From: CBDBIG01 sp965205845 [NCBI: bacterium]
Lineage (GTDB): Bacteria; SAR324
NCBI GenBank assembly: GCA_965205845.1
Contig: CBDBIG010000004.1
Location: 434,001 to 498,000 of the forward strand
Length of the DNA: 64,000 bases
Direction of reading: 5' to 3'
The notes under the pieces are model-generated. The model had not been told where the DNA came from. It saw only the letters and a list, made by a program, of their open reading frames with translations, and did no database searches. Shown one piece after another: positions 42,029-50,632 of the stretch. The position numbers and the translations under genes are program-made. Within the stretch, counting starts at the first letter, position 1. Each line of letters opens with the position of its first letter.

Positions 42029-43564
42029 TTAAGGTTGGTAGTCGAGACCTTCGGCATATTCTGGAAAACTGGGCAGGGCAGAAGGAATGGTGCGGGCAAA
42101 CTGCAAACTCATCAATGCATAACGTGTGGCAGAAATAAGGTCATCATCAAGGGCCACGGCTCTGCCGTCTTTGCGATGGTAACGTTGTAATTCTTGAACA
42201 AAATTTTGCAAATGATCTGCCACTTTAAAGCGTCCCGTTTGCATCCGTTGGAGCATCTCCCACAAGCCAGGTTCAATGGCAATTCCACCCCCCGGATTTT
42301 GAAACGCTTCGGGCAGCATTTTAACTTGCATCCTGCGATACTGCTCTGCCAGGGCAATCCCTGCCCCTGGTTCAATGCGCGTTCCATCTCTGGGCCACAC
42401 CATGGGAATCCAAGCACCACGCGCCAAAATAGCGCGTGCATGCACAGCGGGCAGTGCTTTTGATTGACAGTGCGAATCGTATAAATACACCACATCATTC
42501 ATGACATCATGGGCTAACCAGGCCACTGCGGTTGGGTGCTCCCAACCAAAATCCATGGCGGCAATGCGTGGCCAATGGGTGGCAAGGGGTTGCTGTGCGG
42601 GGTTGTATTGAATGCTGGCAACCTCAACGGGGAAAACGACCCCACTACCCGTAGTGGCGACCCCTTTCGAGCGTAAATCGCGCTCGTAAGGTGGAAGCGT
42701 GGCCAAGGCTTGGACAATGCGTTTTTCATCAAAATGCGGGCAATCCCACCAGGTTGCATTCATCCACATTTGATCTTCTGGGCTTAATTGGTCTTGAAAA
42801 AACCGTACAAAATCCGTTTGCCCTTTTTCTGGAGTGTAGGTGGCCAGCACGATCCCATCACGCTTGACGGTTGCACGAATGGCATGAGAATAAATTTTGA
42901 GGGGCGGCTCTTCATCCAACCACACAATGTCTACTTCTTGACCCCGCCATTGCTTTTCTGTGGCTTGGTAAGTTTTAAACCAAATTTCGCTCCAACCCCC
43001 GTTTTTGTGCCTTACCTGAACCTTCGAAATCGATTCGGGAATGTTAGGCTGGCGTTGCACGACACCTAAATGCGCTAGGGGAATGCTTCCTTGGCCGTAT
43101 CCTTCACTTTGAGGAAGCCCACCGAGGAGTTTTTTTTGTAAAATATCGCGCGTGTTGGCATGGGTATCCCCTCCTATCCAAATTTTAACGGGCCTCTGCC
43201 AGCGCCATCCTTGCCACCAAGAAGGGTATTCGCCGCTAGCATGGATGGCAACCTCCATGGATGCGCATTCGGTTTTGCCAATTTGATTGGCTGCTTGCAA
43301 CACCCGTTGTTTGGCCAGCTTACCGTAGTGGGTTTTGGCAGCGTGAAAGCGTTTTTGGTAAATGTATGGCTGGTAAACCCCGAGGGAATTCGTTTTATAA
43401 TGAGCGGAAATCATGGTGAAAGGGGTTGTTTGAGAGGCGGTCAGCCCCGTTACCTTCTCAAGCAATACGGCCTCATTAACCTGAGATACATGGTTTTGAT
43501 GGGGGTTGCGAGACGATTTCTTGGCTGCGTTTTCGTCTTTAGATACTGGGTTTTTGGTTTTCAT
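42029..43564 (-). CDS. Phage terminase, large subunit
   Basis: About 511 residues from ATG 43564. The ATPase has the Walker A-like RVLQAANQIGKTECASMEVA and Walker B IVWLDEEPPLKIYSHAIRAT, then LATYTPEKGQTDFVRFF (coupling motif region). The nuclease half has the metal Asp in IAAMDFGWEHPTAVAWLAHD and VALDDDLISATRYALM at the end. It cuts and pumps phage DNA into the head. The upstream frame extends to 43639 into the 177-bp repeat but MKTKNPVSK is the likely start. No small terminase gene is recognised unless it is the 41548 gene. Confidence 0.88.
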   Translation of the reverse strand: MKTKNPVSKDENAAKKSSRNPHQNHVSQVNEAVLLEKVTGLTASQTTPFTMISAHYKTNSLGVYQPYIYQKRFHAAKTHYGKLAKQRVLQAANQIGKTECASMEVAIHASGEYPSWWQGWRWQRPVKIWIGGDTHANTRDILQKKLLGGLPQSEGYGQGSIPLAHLGVVQRQPNIPESISKVQVRHKNGGWSEIWFKTYQATEKQWRGQEVDIVWLDEEPPLKIYSHAIRATVKRDGIVLATYTPEKGQTDFVRFFQDQLSPEDQMWMNATWWDCPHFDEKRIVQALATLPPYERDLRSKGVATTGSGVVFPVEVASIQYNPAQQPLATHWPRIAAMDFGWEHPTAVAWLAHDVMNDVVYLYDSHCQSKALPAVHARAILARGAWIPMVWPRDGTRIEPGAGIALAEQYRRMQVKMLPEAFQNPGGGIAIEPGLWEMLQRMQTGRFKVADHLQNFVQELQRYHRKDGRAVALDDDLISATRYALMSLQFARTIPSALPSFPEYAEGLDYQP

Positions 43565-43614
43565 GGGACGTTTTTTTAGAGGAAGGCAAAAAAGGAAAGT
43601 TAGAGAACGACCAT

Positions 43615-44145
43615 AGCTGCCCTTGAAACACCAAGGCATCGAGGTGTACGGGCAGCAACTCTCGAAGTAGGTATCGCCGATTTACCCAGGTTTGTCCTAA
43701 GGAAAGGCTTCACATAAAACAGAAAACACGAGACAACCGTCACATTTTTTTAGCGGATAGTGATGTTTATGCAGGTGTTTTTGTTTTAAAAAGCTGCCCT
43801 TGAAACACCAAGGCATCGAGGTGTACGGGCAGCAACTCTCGAAGTAGGTATCGCCGATTTACCCAGGTTTGTCCTAAGGAAAGGCTTCACATAAAACAGA
43901 AAACACGAGACAACCGTCACATTTTTTTAGCGGATAGTGATGTTTATGCAGGTGTTTTTGTTTTAAAAAGCTGCCCTTGAAACACCAAGGCATCGAGGTG
44001 TACGGGCAGCAACTCTCGAAGTAGGTATCGCCGATTTACCCAGGTTTGTCCTAAGGAAAGGCTTCACATAAAACAGAAAACACGAGACAACCGTCACATT
44101 TTTTTAGCGGATAGTGATGTTTATGCAGGTGTTTTTGTTTTAAAA
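43615..44145. repeat. Three nearly identical 177-bp tandem repeats with an inverted repeat
   Basis: Units start AGCTGCCCTTGAAACACC at 43615, 43792 and 43969. Each has GCTGCCC and GGGCAGC about 24 bases apart, extended inside by ACACC/GGTGT, so each can form a hairpin. The units are almost identical, pointing to recent duplication. They lie just upstream of the terminase gene; the remaining bases show no coding sign. Confidence 0.95.
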
Positions 44146-44340
44146 AAAGGGGGGGAGGAGTGGAGAGCTGTGCTTATAACAAAACGATTTGCGGATATAC
44201 TTGCCAGGCCATTTACGCACAAAAAACGTTGGCACCAAGGGAATATAATCTATATCTAGCCCTGTTCTTTCTTCAAGGGTGGTGACTCGCCGTTGCGTAT
44301 TCGGACAAGGATGTTTTTGGGAATAACAACCCTTTTTTGA
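44140..44340 (-). pseudogene. Possible IS66-type transposase fragment
   Basis: The frame gives CPNTQRRVTTLEERTGLDID then YIPLVPTFFVRKWPGKY and SSPLLPP. IS66 transposases have CPxCG...LDYIPxxxxVxRxxRxKYACxxC...APLPP in this order. The cysteines of the second pair are mostly lost. A relic at best. Confidence 0.3.
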
Positions 44341-44451
44341 AGGGAGCAACACGGGGCAAGGGTTTTGGGGCTGCCCTAGATAACTAACTTTGGGGTTATC
44401 TATGGTAAGATGGCAAGGTGTATGTGGGTGTTCACGATAGGTGCGGTTCAC

Positions 44452-44829
44452 GGTGTTGCCAGCATGACACCGGCTTTTTGGCCGTTCAATTTAGACCTGC
44501 ATTTTTGTGCCAAAAACCTCAATATAATCCCATGATATCCGTTATTTTCCGCCATTTCCATGTAGTAGCAAAACATGTGTCTTGGCACACAGAAAGTGGT
44601 TGCTGTTTTGCTTAAATATGCGATAACAACACCAAAAGTAGAAAGTGGTTGCTGTTTTGCTTAAAATAGGCCATGCGCTCAAAACGGCACGTGCCCCTGT
44701 GCTGCGGTCAGCACGTGGGGGAGCTTTGCTTTTGCTTTTGGAAAGGCATGGGAAGCGTTGGACTACCCTTGCAACACCCGTTAAACACTCGGTTATAGGC
44801 AGAACTTGGTAATGGCTTAAAAGCACACC
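44452..44829. other. Intergenic region with element debris
   Basis: 44528-44582 matches the reverse complement of 49840-49890 (CCATTTCCATGTxGTxGCAAA), a part of the Mu-like end debris. AGAAAGTGGTTGCTGTTTTG is repeated 50 bp apart (44590 and 44640). No gene supported. Confidence 0.5.
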
Positions 44830-46164
44830 TTATGCCTCCTGTATTTTGCGCCGTAAAATAAGGTAAAAGCGCACACATAAACTAGCCGTGGCGACAATAG
44901 CACCCGCAGCCAAAGCCCAAGCAAACATCCATACCCCTAACCCTTGCTGTAACCCAAACCACCATGCCAAAGGTACACTAACTCCCCAAAAACCAAGCGT
45001 TACCATGCTAGCGGGCAGGTAGACATCGCCTAAGCCCCGCAAGGTCCCCATCCAAACTCCTTGCAAGGCATCGAAGATGATAAATAATGCGCATGCGTAG
45101 AGCAACATACTGGCAATGCTGGCGACGTGGGGGTTTTGAGTGTACAACTGCGCCAAGACGCTAGGTATTGAAACAAAACCCAATGCCAATGGCAGTAGTA
45201 CGATAAGCACGGCTGCAACAGCACCCAAAGCAGCACGCATTGCTGCTTGGGGTTGGTTTTTCCCAAGTGCTTCGCCCACCCGCACACTGGCTGCGACACC
45301 CATACCTATTCCAAGCATGTACACAATGGTAAACATGTTTTGGGCAACTTGATAGGCTGCCAAACTGGTCGCTCCCAAGTACCCTGCCATTAAATTCAGC
45401 ATGGCAAAGGCGCTGGCTTCAAAAATCTGCGCTACCCCCAGCGGAAACCCCTGCATGCGGACCTCACGCTCTGTAATGGCGAGGCTTTTTTGCTTTCCTT
45501 GAATGTCGTAGGTGTTTCTATCGGGCAAGTACCATACCACAGCGAGTAACCCAAGGCCCATGCACCAGCGGACAATGCTGGTGGCAGTGGCAGCACCCAA
45601 TGCTCCCATGCCGATCCAGTCAGCGTGTGAAAAAATAAACATCCAGTTAAGCAAGATATTTAAAACATTGCCCCCCAACATCACGTAAAGCACAAACTGA
45701 GGCTTACGCAAGCCTTCCAGCAGGGCTCCGCAGGTAAGGAGCAAAAAGCCCCCAGGCAGCCCCCAACCCAAGACCGTCATTACCTCGCCACCATGCTGGG
45801 CAATCTCTAAAGGCTGGTTTAAGGCACGTAAAATATTGGGACCTTGGCTTGAGATAAACATGGCCACAAGGCTTAAACCAAGCATGTGTAGCAAGGCCGC
45901 ACGCCATGCACTGCCACACAAAGTGGGCTGCCCACCTCCCCGCAAACGTGCTACGTAGGCACTTAAACCAGACATCCAGCCAAGGGCACTCATATAAACG
46001 AGCTGTGCAGGTGAAACGCCCGCACCAAAATAGGCCAGTTCTTTACCCCCAGCCCAGCCTGTCATGATAATATCGCTGGTAAAGAGCATTAACCCAGCAA
46101 AGCGTGCACCCATTACGGGGATTGCCAAGCGGTAGGTAGCCTTTATTTCGCTCAAAACAGACAT
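44830..46164 (-). CDS. MATE-family multidrug/Na+ efflux transporter
   Basis: 444 residues with 12 predicted membrane helices in two similar halves. LAIPVMGARFAGLMLFTSDI and GAGVSPAQLVYMSALGWMSG open the first half; LGVAQIFEASAFAMLNLMAG and AAYQVAQNMFTIVYMLGIGM the second, which matches the QNxFTI/GIGxAxSVRVGEALG pattern typical of NorM-like proteins. They export cationic compounds in exchange for Na+ or H+. No regulator is adjacent. 46165-46460 on its upstream side shows no gene. Confidence 0.88.
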   Translation of the reverse strand: MSVLSEIKATYRLAIPVMGARFAGLMLFTSDIIMTGWAGGKELAYFGAGVSPAQLVYMSALGWMSGLSAYVARLRGGGQPTLCGSAWRAALLHMLGLSLVAMFISSQGPNILRALNQPLEIAQHGGEVMTVLGWGLPGGFLLLTCGALLEGLRKPQFVLYVMLGGNVLNILLNWMFIFSHADWIGMGALGAATATSIVRWCMGLGLLAVVWYLPDRNTYDIQGKQKSLAITEREVRMQGFPLGVAQIFEASAFAMLNLMAGYLGATSLAAYQVAQNMFTIVYMLGIGMGVAASVRVGEALGKNQPQAAMRAALGAVAAVLIVLLPLALGFVSIPSVLAQLYTQNPHVASIASMLLYACALFIIFDALQGVWMGTLRGLGDVYLPASMVTLGFWGVSVPLAWWFGLQQGLGVWMFAWALAAGAIVATASLCVRFYLILRRKIQEA

Positions 46165-46460
46165 GAAGGTACGCCTTTTTTAACCGGCCTCAAAAAATGT
46201 CGCTAAAAATGTCGCTTGCAATGCTGGTGATATGACAAGCCCGCCCAAAACACGCGCCCATGTTCAAAAGCCCGCCATCAACCTTTGCAAGGCCCTCTTT
46301 TTTCAATAGGGTGGGCGATAAGGGTAAAGCGTGTGGCTCGTTAATGCTGCACTGGGAGAACTTGAGCGGTGGTGGGACCTCGCAAAGTACTCAATATCCA
46401 ACAAACAGGCTGTAACTAGATTTACAGCTAGCCATGCTAACAGGAGAGCGGTTCATGCAT

Positions 46461-47231
46461 CTACACCAAAGATCTTTTCGCGGTCGGGTAGTACACGGCC
46501 TTTGCTGGCACTTGAATCAGGCGATCTTCTGGCCAAAGCAGGCCTGTGAGTTTTCGCCCGTACACACAGCCCGTATCAAGACCACGCAAGCGCGGACGCG
46601 TTACCAAACCGCGCCGAGCCCAATGTCCAAATACAACGGTGGGTTTTGCGCGATAATGGTAAAACCACGCACGGTAACCCGCGGGTGCGCGCAAGTGTTG
46701 GGAAGGCCAGTGGGTGGGTGTGCAACCTTGGGCGTTGCAATGGCGTACGGTGGTTAAGAACCGCGCACTGGTTTTTTCTAGGTCTAACACAGGGTGTATT
46801 CCTGCATGCACCACCAGCCAGTTTTTGGTGCCAGCCTTGGTTTTTGAAAGGAAGGCATCGTGCCCAGACTGGCGCCATAAAGGCCAGCCTTGAATGGCTT
46901 GCAAAACCTCTTCCCACAAGCCGGCATTACAAAATTGTGTGTAGGCACTGTGAGAATGCAAGGCCCACGCTGGAAGGTTTTGATCTCGTTTCTCAAGTTG
47001 GGCAATGTAGAGCAAACTGTGCTCGTGATTTCCTAAAATGGGCTCTGCTTTGGCTTGTTGCAGCAAGCGCAGCACCCTGGGAGAATCGGGCCCGCGGTTA
47101 AACATATCTCCCACGGGAATGAGGCGCCGGCTTTGCGGAGAAAACCCAGCCTTTGCCAGCAATGTCTCCAATTCAGCAGCGCATCCATGAATATCTCCCA
47201 CAAACAAAACGGGGCGCTCGACAGTTTGCAT
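46461..47231 (-). CDS. ApaH/PrpE-like metallophosphatase
   Basis: 256 residues. PVLFVGDIHGCAAELETLLA, IPVGDMFNRGPDSPRVLRLL, ILGNHEHSLL, VVHAGIHPVLD and VFGHWARRGLVTRPRLRGLD supply the five metallophosphatase motifs (GDIHG, GDxxxRG, GNHE, HAG, GHW). This pattern is that of diadenosine tetraphosphatase / PrpE-type enzymes. The usual substrate is Ap4A, but other family members act on proteins, so the substrate is open. ATG 47231 is chosen over TTG 47240. Confidence 0.8.
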   Translation of the reverse strand: MQTVERPVLFVGDIHGCAAELETLLAKAGFSPQSRRLIPVGDMFNRGPDSPRVLRLLQQAKAEPILGNHEHSLLYIAQLEKRDQNLPAWALHSHSAYTQFCNAGLWEEVLQAIQGWPLWRQSGHDAFLSKTKAGTKNWLVVHAGIHPVLDLEKTSARFLTTVRHCNAQGCTPTHWPSQHLRAPAGYRAWFYHYRAKPTVVFGHWARRGLVTRPRLRGLDTGCVYGRKLTGLLWPEDRLIQVPAKAVYYPTAKRSLV

Positions 47232-47272
47232 CAACACCAACCTTCAACCCAGTGTAAGGGTTTTTGTCATAA

Positions 47273-47436
47273 GGGTGTTTGGGACCTTTTTTTAAGCAAA
47301 CCCCCTTACTTATCGAGCTAGGCAATCCATCTGATACACGCACCAAGAATAAGAGGGTGTTTGGGACCTTTTTTTAAGCAAACCCCCTTACTTATCGAGC
47401 TAGGCAATCCATCTGATACACGCACCAAGAATAAGA
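47273..47436. repeat. 82-bp tandem duplication over the end of the DUF1761 gene
   Basis: Units 47273-47354 and 47355-47436, identical by eye (GGGTGTTTGGGACCTTTTTT at each start). The inner one holds the last 12 codons of the gene; the outer is untranslated. Confidence 0.95.
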
Positions 47437-47795
47437 ATGTAAATCGTCTCATAACTGGCGGTAATCACCCACGATTGTGTGCGCTTCTCTTGAAACAAAC
47501 TGCCCGAAAGCCCTTTGAGAGCGGTGGTTAAAATGAGTAGCACTACACCCAACTCAAACACGCTCGTTTGCGCCAGCACAGCCAGCAACACAGCCGTGGC
47601 AATAACCGAAGCAAGTTCCGTCACCATGGGTAAAACAGAGGAAGAGTCCTTACAATCTTCCACCGTTCTACCCCAGGACTCCATCAAAGCCGTACCCAGT
47701 ACCTTAGGGTGAAACCAAATTGCGCCAAAAATAAAACTAACCACCACGCCAACTGAAATACCCAGCCAATTTAACCCCATCATACCTTCTAACAT
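47400..47795 (-). CDS. DUF1761-family small membrane protein
   Basis: 131 residues with four membrane helices: LNWLGISVGVVVSFIFGAIW, SVIATAVLLAVLAQ, LGVVLLILTTALKGL, YETIYILILGACIRWI. The opening with FIFGAIWFHPKVLGTALMES is the DUF1761 signature (xWYxxxFGxxW). Function unknown. GGGAGGAATGCCTCT precedes ATG 47795. The region 47916-48192 upstream holds no gene. Confidence 0.7.
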   Translation of the reverse strand: MLEGMMGLNWLGISVGVVVSFIFGAIWFHPKVLGTALMESWGRTVEDCKDSSSVLPMVTELASVIATAVLLAVLAQTSVFELGVVLLILTTALKGLSGSLFQEKRTQSWVITASYETIYILILGACIRWIA

Positions 47796-48192
47796 AGAGG
47801 CATTCCTCCCATTTTGATTATACAAATTTGCATTTCTTGACAGCCGAGTAAAACCAGGAAGCACGGCAAAACAAACGGCTCGCCGTTGCTCGTACGCACT
47901 GGTAGGGCGCAGCATTGTTTGGCAGGTACCCTTATGAGGAGCTGTTCACTCTAACCCACTTTGTGCGCACGCTAGCATAAGAGCCACGACAAACGCTAGC
48001 GTTTTGTGTAAGTTGTTCCCAACACCACCACCGGAAACAACCTTGGCCTTCATTTTTAAGGCGCCTATTGCTGTGTAAAGGCAGAACGAACGGCTTTGCC
48101 AATTTTGCGCATCATCTTGCATGTCAATCGGTGTGAGGCCTTTGCATGAGGTATCTGTGACCTTCCACCTATTAGGTTAATCATCGCTAAAA

Positions 48193-48963
48193 ATGGCTGC
48201 ACTCGGAGACAAACAATCCCTTAACTGGCAGGTGATTCGCCTTAAAGAGGCCAGTTCAACCAATACCTTGATTTTACAATCAAGCACATGGCTTGACCGC
48301 CTGGGATTGGTGATACGAGCAGACCATCAAACGGCAGGACGTGGGGCAAGGGGGCACCAATGGGCTTCAGCGGCGGGCACGCAGCTCCAATTTAGCCTGG
48401 TGGTACGCCCTCATGGTCACCCGGGTTTGTACGCATTGGTTGCGGGATTGGCAGTGGAACAGGCCATTTCGCAACATTTAAAAGGGCATTTGCAACATGC
48501 ACCGCGCCTTAAGTGGCCAAATGATGTACAGTTGGGAGGAGGAAAATGTTGCGGGGTGCTTATTGAAAGTGCCAAAACCCAAGGGGGAACTCTGCATTTG
48601 GTGGTGGGGATTGGGGTGAATTGTTTGGGGCCAAAAACCAATTTCCCCCGGGAATTGCAGCCCATTTTAACCACTTTGCAGGAAGAAAGTGGGGTGGTGG
48701 TTGATCTTGACGCGTTCATGCACAGCATTTTGGAGTATTTTGCAGCATGGCAGCAATGCTTGGTCCAGGAGCAAGCGCAAAAGGTGATTCATGCCTGGCA
48801 CAAGCGAAGCACGCTGCCTCAAGCAGTGCAGGTAGAGCATGTACAGCGGTGTTTTAACGGCGTAGCGGTGGGTTTAAATGAGGAAGGCTATTTGCTGGTA
48901 AACCCCGAAGATGGCAGCCCGTGTGTGGTTATCCAATCATCATCGCAAGTTTCATGGCTTTGA
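48193..48963 (+). CDS. birA: Biotin--[acetyl-CoA-carboxylase] ligase
   Basis: 256 residues. EASSTNTLILQ, TAGRGARGHQWASAAGTQLQ (biotinyl-AMP loop), LKWPNDVQLGGGKCCGVLIE and VVGIGVNC are the catalytic-domain motifs of BirA; the C-terminal SH3-like domain follows (FNGVAVGLNEEGYLLVNPED). The N-terminal repressor HTH of E. coli BirA is absent, so this is a class I, non-regulatory enzyme. It attaches biotin to the carboxylase carrier protein. coaE follows after 82 bp in the same direction. Confidence 0.9.
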   Translation: MAALGDKQSLNWQVIRLKEASSTNTLILQSSTWLDRLGLVIRADHQTAGRGARGHQWASAAGTQLQFSLVVRPHGHPGLYALVAGLAVEQAISQHLKGHLQHAPRLKWPNDVQLGGGKCCGVLIESAKTQGGTLHLVVGIGVNCLGPKTNFPRELQPILTTLQEESGVVVDLDAFMHSILEYFAAWQQCLVQEQAQKVIHAWHKRSTLPQAVQVEHVQRCFNGVAVGLNEEGYLLVNPEDGSPCVVIQSSSQVSWL

Positions 48964-49045
48964 GCACAGCAAGCACTTGGAGTAATGGCTGTTTTGGCTA
49001 CACGCGAGATATCACAAATGGCAAAATAAAATGAGAGGAATCAAG

Positions 49046-49684
49046 ATGGTCTTGCGCGTGATTGGGCTAACGGGTGGAGTGGCTTGTGGAAAGTCAACCA
49101 TGGCACAATACTTAGAGCAACGAGGTGCTGCCTTGATTAATGCGGATACATTGGGGCATACGGTGCTCGAAGAGGAGGGTTACGATGCCATTGTCCGCAC
49201 TTTTGGAACCAGCATTTTAGGGGAAAACGAGCGCATTGAACGCAGCAAGCTGGGTGCCTTGGTGTTTGCGAGCCCTGCCAGTTTAGCGGCCCTAAATGCG
49301 ATAGTACACCCGCATATTGCGCAGCGTGCCACTCAGGAAATTGCACGTATACAGGCCCAAGCAAGCACCAAAAACACTTTGTTAGGGCCTGCAGTTGCGA
49401 TACCAAAATCGGTTGTGCTCGAAGCGGCATTGTTACTGGAAACGGGCTGGAATGCCCTTTGCGACGAGGTGTGGACGGTAGAAACCTCGCCCAAACTGGC
49501 TGTACAACGCCTTATGCGGCGCAATCAATTGACACAATTACAAGCCGAGCAACGCATCGCCACCCAATGGTCCCCTCAAAAGCGCATGGCCTTGGCCGAT
49601 TGTGTCATTCAAAACACGGGCACTTTGCAAATGATGCAAGGTGAGGCACGACGCCTTTTTGAGCAACGTGTCGCCTGTATATAA
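49046..49684 (+). CDS. coaE: Dephospho-CoA kinase
   Basis: 212 residues. P-loop GLTGGVACGKSTMAQYLEQ, then INADTLGHTVLEEEG (the substrate Asp), LVFASPASLAALNAIVHPHI and VVLEAALLLETGWNALCDEV (LxExG-like), and RNQLTQLQAEQRIATQW as the lid. It phosphorylates dephospho-CoA in the last CoA step. AGAGGAATCAAG before ATG 49046 chooses this start over 49031. Confidence 0.92.
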   Translation: MVLRVIGLTGGVACGKSTMAQYLEQRGAALINADTLGHTVLEEEGYDAIVRTFGTSILGENERIERSKLGALVFASPASLAALNAIVHPHIAQRATQEIARIQAQASTKNTLLGPAVAIPKSVVLEAALLLETGWNALCDEVWTVETSPKLAVQRLMRRNQLTQLQAEQRIATQWSPQKRMALADCVIQNTGTLQMMQGEARRLFEQRVACI

Positions 49685-49699
49685 AAACCCTTTTCCAGC

Positions 49700-50450
49700 A
49701 CGCATGTGCCCATTCACATGGTTTTACACTGGCAAAAAGGATGGCTTTTTGTGGTTTTTTGCGGTGTAAAGGGACACATGGTTTTACACTACAAGGAAAT
49801 TGTGGGATATCATGCCTGTCCCCGTTCACATGCTTTGCGACCACATGGAAATGGCAAGAAATAGCGGGATATAGCGAGATTTCTGACACAACTGCACCCC
49901 ACAAAGATGGCTGCGCCGAGACACATGGTTTGCGACTGGACAAGCAGCGTGCCCCGCCCGTAAGGAAAACCACCTTGGTAATGTGGGTCCCCAAAGTGCG
50001 CCTTTGACGGCTGAGGGAAGACGCCCAAGATGCCCTCAGATTTAGCCCAAGGCCAAGGTGATGCTTTATGCCAAGGGTGGGGGCTTAAGATCCATTTAAA
50101 AGCCCAGAGCAATGTGCTCATCGAGCCAGGGAAGGAAGGCAAGGTGGCGCTAGGCGGGCAAGGGCTCCCCACCCCTCGGTAGGGGTGTGCGGGCTGAATG
50201 CCTTGGCTATCGGGGGTTAATCCCCGCCAAACGGCTTAAATCTTTGTGGGGGGAAGGCAGGTGAGGGAATTGCTTTACACAAACCTCGCACCTACAATCA
50301 TGAAAAAACTCTAAAGGTGGCTTCGCAAAGGAGGCAAGCGATTGATGGCAATATCCATCCACAAAAAACAGGCCATGAAAAAATATGCAAATCTAGACGA
50401 CCAGTGTAAAAGCACAGGAACGAAAGTCGCAAAGGATGTGAACGGTTAAA
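49700..50450 (+). mobile_element. Nearly vanished third copy of the Mu-like element
   Basis: At 49705-49775 GGTTTTACACTGGCAAAAAG and GGCTTTTTGTGGTTTTTTGC match the left end at 26330-26410 (reverse complement). At 50385-50449 GACCAGTGTAAAAGCACAGG and a GGATGTGAACGG close match the right end at 4070-4112. In between, GGCAAGCGATTGATGG (50332) matches 3177. CCACATGG-type units recur. No gene is left. 49685-50632 is otherwise empty. Confidence 0.55.
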
Positions 50451-50523
50451 AAAGTATGGTGTGCCCAAAAGGGCATGGCACCGCCTAGAACGCCCATTTT
50501 TATGCTTTGCGTACATACAAGAG

Positions 50524-50555
50524 GATGGACCGTAGCTCAATTGGGTTTAGAACTG
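50524..50555 (+). other. 5' tRNA-like fragment
   Basis: GGACCGTAGCTCAATTGGGT and the following TTAGAAC look like the acceptor and D-arm part of a tRNA. No anticodon stem, T arm or matching acceptor strand follows, so it is a fragment, perhaps an old attachment-site scar. Confidence 0.3.
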
Positions 50556-50632
50556 TCAAAAAAAGCCGTTTATGCCTCGCCACAAAATAGCGGATGAAGA
50601 TTTGCGCTTTTGAACTATTTTGAGTGAAACAA

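Larger units (their letters stand above)
35308..43564 (-). mobile_element. Podoviral head-gene module (BPP-1/T7-like), no tail or replication genes
   Basis: Read on the - strand: terminase large subunit, small basic protein, portal (head-tail connector), Bbp19-like protein, scaffold-like protein, major capsid candidate, small virion protein, two coiled-coil proteins. Order and sizes fit a podovirus packaging/head operon. No integrase, repressor, replication, tail, lysis or att site was found, and the module runs straight into the convergent nucleotide-sugar dehydrogenase. All frames except the 590-bp gap at 38074-38663 are intact and closely packed. Confidence 0.75.

Noticed and set aside
35308-43564. 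Diversity-generating retroelement as in phage BPP-1
   Set aside because: No reverse transcriptase, template repeat or fibre gene is present; only the head module resembles that phage.
43615-44145. Integron attC sites in the 177-bp repeats
   Set aside because: The inverted repeat lacks the attC core sites and no integrase is nearby.
49810-50172. 120-residue - strand frame after coaE
   Set aside because: Composition is that of non-coding debris and parts belong to the Mu-like end repeats.
50524-50600. Complete tRNA gene
   Set aside because: Only the acceptor/D-arm start is present; no anticodon or T arm can be folded.
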